Shown here: positions 6,104 to 13,998 of the stretch, piece by piece
Numbering within the stretch: the stretch's first letter is position 1
How the letters are laid out: each line of letters begins with the position of its first letter
Origin: Desulfobulbaceae bacterium
Lineage (GTDB): Bacteria > Desulfobacterota > Desulfobulbia > Desulfobulbales > DAOVSZ01
Length of the DNA: 23,038 nt
NCBI GenBank assembly: GCA_030627725.1
Contig: DAOVSZ010000005.1
Coordinates: 1-23,038 of the forward strand
Direction of reading: 5' to 3'
Program-made: the position numbers and the translations under genes
Notes under the pieces: model-generated
What the model was told of the DNA's origin: nothing
The model's database searches: none
What the model saw: only the letters and a program-made list of their open reading frames with translations

Positions 6104-7868
6104 TCCTGTTCCTCCAGCAGCCGTATTTATCATTGGCGCCTTATTCATCCCTTTCATAAAGGGAAAATTTAAAAGCGCCTGCATGTTGCTCATCCCTGTA
6201 ATTGGCTTCCTGAACCTGATTAGTATTCCGGAAGGCTACCATTGGGTGGTCGGGTTTCTAGATTATGAACTCGTTTTCGGGAGGATGGACCGGTTGAGCC
6301 TCGTTTTCGGCTATATTTTCCATATCATATCCTTTATCGCCATTCTTTATGCCCTGCACGTAAAAGACGATGTACAGCATGTGGCCGGGCTTGTTTACGC
6401 CGGCAGCGCCCTGGGGGTCATCTTTGCCGGAGATCTTTTTTCTTTCTTTGTCTTCTGGGAGATGCTCACCGTGGCATCCATTTTTCTTATCTGGGCCCGG
6501 CGGACAAAGGCGGCGCAAGGCGCCGGATTCCGGTATCTTCTGGTTCATGCGGTCGGAGGCCTCTGCCTGCTGGCCGGCATCGTTCTCCATGTGAATCAAA
6601 CCGGGTCCATCGAGTTCGGGTTTTTAGGATTGAACGGACCGGCCTCCTACTTTATATTCTTCGGTTTCGGCCTCAATTGCGCATGGCCTTTCCTCCATAT
6701 GTGGCTGTCAGACGCCTATCCCGAGGCCACGATCACCGGCACCATATTCCTGAGCGCCTTTACTACAAAATGTGCGGTCTATGCCCTGGCAAGAGCCTTT
6801 CCGGGCACCGAAGCCCTGATCTGGATCGGCGCGGCAATGGCCGGTTTTCCCATCTTCTATGCGGTCATTGAAAACGACTTGCGTAGAGTGCTGGCCTACA
6901 GCCTGATCAACCAGGTGGGATTCATGGTGGTCGGCATCGGCATCGGCACTCATATGGCAATCAACGGCGCCGTGGCCCATGCCTTTAACGATATTCTCTT
7001 CAAGGCGCTCCTTTTCATGTCCATGGGCGCGGTAATGTATCGGACCGGCAAGATCAACGGCACCGCCTTGGGCGGCCTGTACAGAACTATGCCGCTCACC
7101 TGTATATTCTGCATGGTGGGGGCCGCATCGATCTCCGCCTTTCCGCTTTTCAGCGGTTTTGTCAGCAAGTCGATGGTCATGGATGCGGCTGCCCATGGTC
7201 ACATGAAGATCGTATGGTTCATTCTCCTGTTTGCCTCGGCTGGTGTTTTCCACCACGCCGGGATCAAGATTCCATTTTTTGCCTTTTTCTCCCATGACTC
7301 CGGCATGAGGCCCAAGGAGGCACCTATCCACATGCTCCTGGCCATGGGCATCGCAGCTTTTTTGTGTATTTTTATAGGCTCGTTCCCCGGCCCTCTGTAC
7401 AGCATTCTTCCATACCCGGTCGAATATGCGCCGTATACCATACCCCATGTGGTGGGGCAAACCCAGCTTCTCTTCTTTTCTGCCCTGGCCTTCACGCTTC
7501 TCATGCTCGCCGGCATTTATCCAGCCGAGCAGAGGTGTATCAATATCGATGCTGATTGGTTTTACCGCAAGGGAAGCCGACTCTTTTACTTTATCATGGA
7601 CAAGTCCATGAATAGTTTAAACAAGCTCTCGGATCGTATTTTTGTGGGTGGACTGGCAGGCTTTCTTTGTCATATATCCAAACGCGGCCCCGAGATCCTC
7701 ACCCTTGGAGTCTTGGCTCCTCTATGGGTTGTTACAGGGGCTAAGGGAAAAGAACTCGAGGACAGAATTAAAACAGCTCGTGCGGCCCTGCACACACACA
7801 CTTCACCGATAGGGATCAGTGCGGCTGTGGCTACTGTTTTTCTGGTAGTGGTTTTTCTGTTAAGGTAA
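6096..7868 (+). CDS. MrpD/NuoL-like antiporter subunit, third copy, with C-terminal extension
   Basis: A 590-residue Proton_antipo_M family protein, about 95 residues longer than the other two D-type subunits because of a C-terminal extension (after about 500) with a final helix. Glu122 (FVFWEMLTVAS), His201, Lys225 (FLSAFTTKCAVYAL), His295 and Lys303 (HAFNDILFKALLFMSMG) are retained. At the helix-7 position where the sister subunits have Lys222 and Lys226, this protein has Asn194 (GLNCAWPFLHMWLSDAYPEA). The DAYPEAT..GT.FLSAFTTK signature marks the COG0651 branch. It is last in the operon, overlaps the 86-residue gene by eight bases with a GGGAGGA ribosome site, and is followed by a terminator. 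Confidence 0.9.
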   Translation: MINPVPPAAVFIIGALFIPFIKGKFKSACMLLIPVIGFLNLISIPEGYHWVVGFLDYELVFGRMDRLSLVFGYIFHIISFIAILYALHVKDDVQHVAGLVYAGSALGVIFAGDLFSFFVFWEMLTVASIFLIWARRTKAAQGAGFRYLLVHAVGGLCLLAGIVLHVNQTGSIEFGFLGLNGPASYFIFFGFGLNCAWPFLHMWLSDAYPEATITGTIFLSAFTTKCAVYALARAFPGTEALIWIGAAMAGFPIFYAVIENDLRRVLAYSLINQVGFMVVGIGIGTHMAINGAVAHAFNDILFKALLFMSMGAVMYRTGKINGTALGGLYRTMPLTCIFCMVGAASISAFPLFSGFVSKSMVMDAAAHGHMKIVWFILLFASAGVFHHAGIKIPFFAFFSHDSGMRPKEAPIHMLLAMGIAAFLCIFIGSFPGPLYSILPYPVEYAPYTIPHVVGQTQLLFFSALAFTLLMLAGIYPAEQRCINIDADWFYRKGSRLFYFIMDKSMNSLNKLSDRIFVGGLAGFLCHISKRGPEILTLGVLAPLWVVTGAKGKELEDRIKTARAALHTHTSPIGISAAVATVFLVVVFLLR

Positions 7869-7890
7869 GATTTGCATTCAGCAATTTCAC

Positions 7891-7916
7891 ATCGACGACT
7901 TTTTGTCGATTTTTTT
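7891..7916 (+). terminator. intrinsic terminator of the Mrp operon
   Basis: ATCGAC and GTCGAT (7891-7896 and 7905-7910) form a six-base-pair stem around an eight-base loop. A run of T continues through 7916. It lies 23 bases after the last Mrp gene, where the operon should end. Confidence 0.75.
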
Positions 7917-7924
7917 AAAATACA

Positions 7925-7980
7925 GCAACTTTCGGAGTTGCGTAAAAACAATTAATACAAACTTCAATTACGCATAGTTG
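7925..7980 (+). promoter_or_regulatory. dyad-rich leader upstream of the cyclic-nucleotide-fold gene
   Basis: Two dyads occur close together. The first is GCAACT-TTCGG-AGTTGC (7925-7941), a perfect six-base stem with no T tract. The second pairs TGCGTAA (7939-7945) with TTACGCA (7968-7974). They lie between the Mrp terminator and the ribosome site of the next gene, so they may be an operator or a 5' leader structure. Function is not shown. Confidence 0.3.
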
Positions 7981-8000
7981 CGGGTATGGAGAGGTAATAT

Positions 8001-8483
8001 ATGGTTTCTATAGAGGACCTGAAAAGGATCGTGCTGTTTCAGAATCTGCCCGACCAGATGCTTGAAAAATTGCTTCCCGTGGTTAAAGAGGAGTCGTTTA
8101 AGGAAAGAGAGATCATTTACGAAGCAGGCAACGCAGCCACCCATTTTTACTCACTGAAAAGAGGAAAGGTACTGCTTGAGGCGGAACTCACCCCAACCCT
8201 GATCATCTCTCTTGGCTCCATAAAGACGGGATATTCTTTCGGCTGGGCCGCCCTCAATCCTCCGGCAACCCATACCTCGTATGCCGTGTCTGTTGAACCA
8301 TCCGAAATGTTTGTCATATCAGGAGATAAATATTTAGACCTCCTTGACCATAACGAAGCCATGGGATATCTTATTATGCTGAACTCGGCCAGAATTCTTG
8401 AGAACCGCCTGGAACATCGAACAGGACAATTTCTCAAGTCCATATCCAAGCATCCCGAGATCAGAAGGCTTTTAGGCCTGTAA
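8001..8483 (+). CDS. Cyclic-nucleotide-binding-fold (CRP-like) protein without a DNA-binding domain
   Basis: A 160-residue soluble protein. Residues 10-125 match the cNMP-binding beta-roll: the LFQNLPDQMLEKLLPVVKEE opening, then KEREIIYEAGNAATHFYSLKRGKV, and the SGDKYLDLLDHN closing helix. The phosphate-binding cassette position reads YSFGWAALNPPATHTSYAV and lacks the Arg that contacts the cyclic phosphate in CRP-type domains, so it may sense something else or act only in protein interaction. The remaining roughly 35 residues are helical and no HTH is visible. A GGAGAGG ribosome site lies six bases before the ATG. Same-strand location after the Mrp terminator suggests its own transcript. Confidence 0.85.
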   Translation: MVSIEDLKRIVLFQNLPDQMLEKLLPVVKEESFKEREIIYEAGNAATHFYSLKRGKVLLEAELTPTLIISLGSIKTGYSFGWAALNPPATHTSYAVSVEPSEMFVISGDKYLDLLDHNEAMGYLIMLNSARILENRLEHRTGQFLKSISKHPEIRRLLGL

Positions 8484-8602
8484 GTTGCTCCAACCAAGCC
8501 GTGTCTATTTAACTGGTTAATTTAACATCAAGAAATACACCACCGACAAAGTGACAAGGTGTTTGTTATATTCAGGCGCCAAACGCCTATAGGAGAGGAA
8601 AA

Positions 8603-9034
8603 ATGTCTAAAAAAATTTTGATTGTAGACGACGAACTGGATATGATTACCTATATCAGTGAAATCCTGGAAGATCACGGTTATACAAGCACAAGCGCCAA
8701 AGACGGGGATGAGGGGCTGGAGGTCTTGCGCAGGGAGAAGCCGGACCTGGTATTGCTTGACCTGATGATGCCGAAGAAAAGCGGCATCACCATGTTCCAG
8801 GAGTTGAGAAATGATCCGGACCTGAGCCATATACCAGTTGTCATAGTAACGGGTATATCTGACGTGACAGGAGTCGATTTCAGAGACCACATGTTCAAAC
8901 AACCGCTCCGGGATGAAAAAAAATTCGTCGAGACCACCGGATTAACAAAATATACGATACCTGACGGCTATATTGAAAAACCGTTTGACCCGGATGGGTT
9001 AATACAGGTCGTCAAGGATGCCTTGAAAGAATAG
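8603..9034 (+). CDS. Single-domain response regulator with an insertion before the conserved Lys
   Basis: A 143-residue receiver domain. Acidic pocket Asp9/Asp10, phospho-acceptor Asp53 (VLLDLMMPKKSG), Thr83 (VVIVTGIS) and Lys126 (YIEKPFDPDGL) are all present, so it should be phosphorylatable. The Thr-to-Lys spacing is about 43 residues, where a standard receiver has about 20. The extra segment (about 86-120, containing FRDHMFKQPLRDEKKFVE) lies in the beta4-alpha4 region. There is no output domain. An AGGAGAGG ribosome site precedes the ATG. Two histidine kinases lie in the convergent operon just downstream and are the nearest candidate partners, which is inference. Confidence 0.93.
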   Translation: MSKKILIVDDELDMITYISEILEDHGYTSTSAKDGDEGLEVLRREKPDLVLLDLMMPKKSGITMFQELRNDPDLSHIPVVIVTGISDVTGVDFRDHMFKQPLRDEKKFVETTGLTKYTIPDGYIEKPFDPDGLIQVVKDALKE

Positions 9035-9058
9035 CACCACGCCCGCCGCTATTGCGTT

Positions 9059-10096
9059 TCACCCTTGTATTCTTGTGTCTTGGGGCCCCAGCGCAGTACT
9101 GAAAAACCATTCCCTAAGGGTCTGAAAATCATTGCCCTGCGGCCATCTGTCTTCCAGGGCATCTCTGCCAAAAAAATAACCAGACCTTTTCAATAACAGC
9201 ATTCCGGTATGTAAGGCGACCCTGGAACTATAATGTCTAAAACTCATGGAATTTATGAGCTCATGAGTTAATTGCGCCGCATTATCAATATCAGTTAGGT
9301 ATTTCTCCGGTATCTTTTCATTTCCGACATCCACACTCAGGGCCTTCAGGACCGCCGGCGCATAAAATCCAAGATATTCTCGAGAAGGAATTTTCTCCGG
9401 AGAGTCACCCTGCAGGGCAAGATATATCTCTACCACCTCATGAAGAGATATTGGGCACGATTCACTATAAGAAATGTCCTGACCGACCTCCTCGTCGTTT
9501 GCCTCCACAAATTTATGTATCCGTTCTCTTTGCGACAGTGATAAGGCATGCTTGAGACCATGAAACCGATCAATTATCGTCAAATCGATGCGCTCCCTAA
9601 AGGTGGTCGAAAGGAAGGGAATAGTTCTGGTAGTATAATTGATTATGTCTGCAAAACTCTTATCTCCCCAATCTTCTACAACTGCTCTCACCGTATTCAA
9701 ACATGGAGTTGAGAGTTTGTCTTTGGGTCCGCGAGATTTTATGATCATTACCGGGTTTGAATATGTCGGGTCCGCCGATGTCCGGGATTTCTCTAAATAT
9801 ATGGCCTTCCTTGCAAGTGCCTCCTTTATCGCGGAGCTGATTGCCGGGGCATGTGGACCATAACTACGACTAAAAAATCGAGCGCCGGTTAACAGCTCGC
9901 CATAATTTGTATAATGATATAATTGAGCAATATAGATCAGCTTGTTAAGCTTTACCTCAGGGAGATGAGGTATAGTCCAGCCGAAATACTTGATGAGATT
10001 CTGTAAGGTGTCTCTTTCCTTCACTCCAATGCTCCAGTTGAGACGAAATCCCTCAGTCTCCTTGGTTAAACCTTGAACCTTGACCCCCGTAGACAA
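9059..10096 (-). CDS. Panacea (DUF4065/SocA-like) protein with a degenerate Fic/Doc-like C-terminal half
   Basis: Residues 45-165 carry the Panacea fold known from SocA-type antitoxins and phage-associated proteins: KLNKLIYIAQLYHYTNYGEL, LTGARFF and SYGPHAPAI. Residues 215-325 resemble Doc: SLHEVVEIYLALQGD, DNAAQLTHELINSMSF, then a helix LLLKRSGYFFGRDALE. The Fic motif HxFx(D/E)GNxxR is largely lost: at the aligned place the sequence is M-S-F-R-H-Y-S-S-R (284-292), keeping only Phe286 and Arg292. The TTG start at 10096 directly follows the stop of the hybrid kinase; a GTG at 10024 with GGAG upstream is an alternative. It is the third gene of the kinase operon. Panacea is confident; the Doc resemblance is my own alignment by eye. 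Confidence 0.75.
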   Translation of the reverse strand: MSTGVKVQGLTKETEGFRLNWSIGVKERDTLQNLIKYFGWTIPHLPEVKLNKLIYIAQLYHYTNYGELLTGARFFSRSYGPHAPAISSAIKEALARKAIYLEKSRTSADPTYSNPVMIIKSRGPKDKLSTPCLNTVRAVVEDWGDKSFADIINYTTRTIPFLSTTFRERIDLTIIDRFHGLKHALSLSQRERIHKFVEANDEEVGQDISYSESCPISLHEVVEIYLALQGDSPEKIPSREYLGFYAPAVLKALSVDVGNEKIPEKYLTDIDNAAQLTHELINSMSFRHYSSRVALHTGMLLLKRSGYFFGRDALEDRWPQGNDFQTLREWFFSTALGPQDTRIQG

Positions 10097-11593
10097 TCAC
10101 CCTTGGTGTTCAGGAGGCAGCCGGATGGTAAAAGTTGACCCTTTTCCTGGTTGGGAATCGACACTTATCGTCCCTCCATGTTCCTTGACGATCTTATGGG
10201 TAACCAACAGGCCGAGGCCCGTACCTTTGGACCCCTTGGTACTGAAAAAACTCATAAAGATTTGGTTTCTGACCAGCTCTTCCATGCCGCAACCGTTGTC
10301 GGAAACTTGAAAGGTAATTGCTCCATCACTTTCACGCCTTGTGGTTACCCGCACCTCGTGTTTTTTATCCTCGTCTTCATCGGACATGCAGGCATCAACC
10401 CCATTAGAGACCAGGTCAAGGAGACTGCGATGAATCCCTTTAGGATCGATGGCTACCTCACCTATGGTCGGATCAAAATTTCTGACAATCTCTATACCGG
10501 ATTCCTGTGCCTGATAAGACATCAGCTCACACACCTCATCTGCAATCACATTTGGTGAAAAACTTTTATATTCAGGGTGACGTTCCTTGGAAAAGCTGAG
10601 GAGATCTAAAACCAGACCGGAGAGCTTGCCGATATTCCTTTCCACCATCTCCCAGCCGGTGTTGAATTTACTATTATCACCCTTCTTGATCCCCCTGTTT
10701 ACTACATAGATTCCTCCCTCAAGAGCGGTTACGATATTTTTCATATAATGAGCAAGGCTGGTCACGGTTTGGCCAATGGCAGTCAATCTCTCGGAGTTGA
10801 TCAGTTCCTGCTGAAGCCGCTTTATCTCTCGCAAGTCGTGGAAAAAACCAACACTACCGATAACCTTGCCGTTCCGATGCAGTATGGTCCCTGAAAACCT
10901 TACCGGGATTTTATGACCGTCTTTCCCTAATACAAAGGTCTCCTGCCAGTTATGCATCATCTTATCCAGTTTATTGATTAAACCATTATGCTGCAAACCT
11001 TGCTGAATTTCTTCGGCTATCATGGGCGGGTAAAAACTTCCGATATCCATTTTTCCAATCACCTCATCCTTGGAACATCCGAATATTCTCTTGGCCCCTT
11101 GATTAAAGGTGATTATTTTCCCCTGGTTATCGGCGGCGATTATACCGTCAATGGAATGGTGAATGAGCTTGCCTTCAAATTCGTACCTCTCGCCAATCTC
11201 CTTTGTCGTTTCCTTAATCTTCCGCCTTGCCTCCAGCCTTTGTTCGGCCCGTTTTAAGGCAATCGACAGCACATTATCTATTAGCGGCTTGATGATAAAA
11301 TCGGAGGCCCCAAGTTGAAGGGATTGGATGGCCGACTCCATATCACCGTGCGCGGTGATAACTATTACCTCGGTATCAGGATTGATTTCCTTAATTCTTC
11401 TCAATACCTCGATGCCGTCAATACCGGGCATCTTTATATCCGTGAGGACCAAGGGGGGCCTTTCCTGCATAAAAACATCTATCCCTTTTTCACCATCCTC
11501 GGCGGTCAGCACCTCATAACCTTTGTGGGTCAGGGTGATCTTAAGCAAACCCCGGATACTCTCCTCATCGTCAATAACCAAAATTTGAGTCAT
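10097..11593 (-). CDS. Hybrid signalling protein: receiver-PAS-histidine kinase
   Basis: A 498-residue soluble protein. The receiver domain (1-120) has Asp8/Asp9, Asp52 (LVLTDIKMPGIDG), Thr80 and Lys102. A linker helix leads to a PAS domain (about 140-255: SIDGIIAADNQGKIITFNQG). The kinase core follows, with an H-box SLAHYMKNIVTALEG (His282), an N-box DLVSNGVDAC, the G1 box DNGCGM, an FFSTKGSKGTGLGL lid, and a C-terminal HATPase strand. There are no membrane helices, so it is cytoplasmic and is presumably controlled by phosphorylation of its own receiver. It starts four bases after the stop of the membrane kinase. Operon position suggests it is phosphorylated by, or works in a relay with, that kinase. 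Confidence 0.93.
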   Translation of the reverse strand: MTQILVIDDEESIRGLLKITLTHKGYEVLTAEDGEKGIDVFMQERPPLVLTDIKMPGIDGIEVLRRIKEINPDTEVIVITAHGDMESAIQSLQLGASDFIIKPLIDNVLSIALKRAEQRLEARRKIKETTKEIGERYEFEGKLIHHSIDGIIAADNQGKIITFNQGAKRIFGCSKDEVIGKMDIGSFYPPMIAEEIQQGLQHNGLINKLDKMMHNWQETFVLGKDGHKIPVRFSGTILHRNGKVIGSVGFFHDLREIKRLQQELINSERLTAIGQTVTSLAHYMKNIVTALEGGIYVVNRGIKKGDNSKFNTGWEMVERNIGKLSGLVLDLLSFSKERHPEYKSFSPNVIADEVCELMSYQAQESGIEIVRNFDPTIGEVAIDPKGIHRSLLDLVSNGVDACMSDEDEDKKHEVRVTTRRESDGAITFQVSDNGCGMEELVRNQIFMSFFSTKGSKGTGLGLLVTHKIVKEHGGTISVDSQPGKGSTFTIRLPPEHQG

Positions 11594-11597
11594 AGTC

Positions 11598-13715
11598 CTA
11601 ATCCCCGCTTCTCTCGCCCTCGCAGGCAGGAAGAGTTATCGTGAAAGTAGTCCCTTTGCCGATTTCGCTTTCCACATTAATCGTTCCGTTATAGTCTTTT
11701 ACAATCCCGTAGCTGATAGAAAGGCCCAATCCTGTCCCAATACCTACTTTCTTGGTAGTAAAAAACGGCTCGAACATTTTTTCTATTATGTCTCCGGATA
11801 TTCCCAGGCCCGTATCGGACACGGTGACGACCACCCAACCGTTTTCCTGAAAACTTCGAACGGTCAAGGTGTTATCGGAAGTTACACCTGCGGACAGTTG
11901 ATCTTTTTCTTCCATGGCCTGTCTGGCGTTGACCACCAGATTCATAAAGACCTGTTCAAGCCTATTGCTGTCAGCCATTATCCCGGGGAGACCCTCCTTG
12001 AAATCGAGCGCCACATTGATGCCCCGCAACTCCAACTGCTTGCTCATGAGCGTGAAAACACCATTGAGCGGTCGGTTTATATCGATCTTCTCTTTTTGTG
12101 TTTCCGCCTGGTGCCCGAATTCCCGCAGATGATTGATGATACGAACCGCCCGGGCAACCTGTTCCGACATCTGTTCGGAAACCATGACCAGCTCGTCGGG
12201 AGGTATCTCCCGGCCTTGCCTGACCATATTCATAAGAAAATCAGTCCCTATCTGGATGGTACTAAGGGGTTGGTTCAGTTCATGCGCCACTCCGGTTGCC
12301 ATCTCACCGATGGTGGCCATCTTTCTGGCCTGGACAAGCTGGGCCTCTTTGCGGACGCTCTCCGTCACATCTGTTGTTGATGCAATAAGAGCGCCTTTTT
12401 TCATATATTTAGCGCCGCATACATGGATGGTTTTGTAATACAGACCGCCATCTTTTCCACGATGTCGCTTTCTGGCAAAAACAATACTTTGATTATTCAA
12501 GAGACCCTTGAGGTCCACGATGATTTCTTGGGCATCTTCTTTATATCCCAAATCTATAAAAGACATCTTGAGAAGATCTTCTTTTGTATAGCCGTATTGG
12601 CCCTCAGCCCTTGCATTGGCATCCAGAATTCTAAGCGTTTTACGATCCAGAATAAAAACAGGGTTTGGTTCGGTGTCAAACAGAAGCCTGTATTTTTCTT
12701 CAGACAGCCTTACCTCTTTCTCAAAGGTCTTTAACTTGTGGAGCATGTGCTTGAACGAGTCCGCCAGCCTCACCATCTCGTCACCCACATGGGTTTTATA
12801 CACCCAGCAGCTGCGACACATATCAAGCTTTCCCGGAAATGTTCCTGATGGCTGGGCCTTACAGTGGGTCCCGTCTATATACCAACACATGATATCGGAC
12901 CTTCCATATGCCGGGCAGTCAGTTTTATCACATTTTTCCACCTCCCAGCATTTGAGGGTCCTGCCGAATTCAAATCCAGGCATACCACGGCTGATTTCAT
13001 CAGCTAATCTGGCAAGGGTGGTAAGGGGTCGGGTAATGTATTTGGACAGGAATGCGGTTAAGAAAAAACCTACAACTATAAGGGAAACCACCGTCAAGAT
13101 AATCTCTCTATTCCTAACCTCTGCTATCCTCTCCTCCATATCGGTCCAGCCGATTCCCACAGCTAAGACGCCCAATATTTTATTTTCGTCACCATGGCAC
13201 TTATGACAGGGTTTTTCATTGTGGATAGGCATGGCATGATGAAGTATCTTGTCTCCCTTCAGTATTTCCAAACCCTTAACCATGGCATTGGAACGAAACG
13301 CCTTTCTGGTGACCTCTGAATTGTCAACCTTCCCAATGTTAACCGGCAAACCACTATGTCTGATGATGCCGTCGGCATCGCAAAGATTCAGCTCTGTGAC
13401 ATCCAACAATGTATTCAACCTTTCGAGGATGGCCTGCACGTCCATCATCTCCCCGTCGAGCATCGGGTACTCAATACTTCTCATGACCGTAGCGCTAATC
13501 TCAAGCGCGCGCTCCTCTTGCTTCTCAGCGTAGAATTTTGTCCGCGTCACCATATCATAATAGGTAAAGCCGCCCATTACGACGGTAAGTATCAGACTTA
13601 CACCCAAGATCACCCTGACCCTTATGTTGCCTATACGTGCCCTCAGCTGTAACTTGCCTAATAATGTTGCAATTCGACTCATTTTCTCGATACCTTGTTT
13701 GCGAATGCCTTCCAT
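11598..13715 (-). CDS. Membrane sensor histidine kinase with periplasmic CxxCH haem motif and Cys-rich linker
   Basis: A 705-residue kinase. TM1 is at about 33-52 and TM2 at about 205-223, flanking a periplasmic domain of about 150 residues that contains CHKCH (170-174), a c-type haem attachment motif. After HAMP-like sequence comes a Cys cluster (Cys256, 262, 267, 277, 285, 300, 303) of the CWExxxC...CPAYG type. A PAS domain (about 338-450) follows, then the H-box GVAHELNQPLSTI (His478), an N-box VFMNLVVNARQAM, DTGLGI, FEPFFTTKK and GTGLGLSI. Redox, oxygen or NO sensing through haem is the likely input. The start is ATG 13715; an internal ATG at 13682 is also plausible. It heads the three-gene operon. 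Confidence 0.92.
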   Translation of the reverse strand: MEGIRKQGIEKMSRIATLLGKLQLRARIGNIRVRVILGVSLILTVVMGGFTYYDMVTRTKFYAEKQEERALEISATVMRSIEYPMLDGEMMDVQAILERLNTLLDVTELNLCDADGIIRHSGLPVNIGKVDNSEVTRKAFRSNAMVKGLEILKGDKILHHAMPIHNEKPCHKCHGDENKILGVLAVGIGWTDMEERIAEVRNREIILTVVSLIVVGFFLTAFLSKYITRPLTTLARLADEISRGMPGFEFGRTLKCWEVEKCDKTDCPAYGRSDIMCWYIDGTHCKAQPSGTFPGKLDMCRSCWVYKTHVGDEMVRLADSFKHMLHKLKTFEKEVRLSEEKYRLLFDTEPNPVFILDRKTLRILDANARAEGQYGYTKEDLLKMSFIDLGYKEDAQEIIVDLKGLLNNQSIVFARKRHRGKDGGLYYKTIHVCGAKYMKKGALIASTTDVTESVRKEAQLVQARKMATIGEMATGVAHELNQPLSTIQIGTDFLMNMVRQGREIPPDELVMVSEQMSEQVARAVRIINHLREFGHQAETQKEKIDINRPLNGVFTLMSKQLELRGINVALDFKEGLPGIMADSNRLEQVFMNLVVNARQAMEEKDQLSAGVTSDNTLTVRSFQENGWVVVTVSDTGLGISGDIIEKMFEPFFTTKKVGIGTGLGLSISYGIVKDYNGTINVESEIGKGTTFTITLPACEGERSGD

Positions 13716-13818
13716 TCAACACCGCAATTTCTTGCCCATATCTCTTGTAATATCCTTTTTGTTGATCTTATCAATTGGTTACATTGCAACTGTCGTGTAT
13801 TCCTGCTGACAAGTTCGC

Positions 13819-13998
13819 TCAGATCAACAATTTCCGCCCGGCACTTTCCCTGAGGGCTCTTGTCTGGTAATAAACGGAATAGAAGGAGAACAGAATGATA
13901 CCTGCGAGAATGGAAAGTCCGAGGAAAATGATACGCTTGAAACTTAAAGAACTTCGAAGACGGCTAAAGAATCGGGTCTGCACCCTCTCGACATCCAT
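13819..13998 (-). CDS. possible 59-residue membrane ORF upstream of the sensor kinase, perhaps frameshifted
   Basis: The ORF reads MDVERVQTRFFSRLRSSLSF, then a clear hydrophobic helix (about residues 22-42, RIIFLGLSILAGIILF), then YYQTRALRESAGRK and a stop. This basic-then-hydrophobic layout is that of a signal anchor. Another frame stays open across its end (VDLSELVSRNTRQLQC onwards) and terminates at a TGA overlapping the internal ATG 13682 of the kinase. The two could therefore be one protein of about 105 residues broken by a one-base shift. There is a weak GGGA ribosome site. The family is unknown. Confidence 0.4.
   Translation of the reverse strand: MDVERVQTRFFSRLRSSLSFKRIIFLGLSILAGIILFSFYSVYYQTRALRESAGRKLLI

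Noticed and set aside
6708..7460. A 250-codon open frame on the - strand
   Set aside because: It is antisense to the third D-type antiporter subunit and has the same His/Gly/Asp-rich shadow composition.
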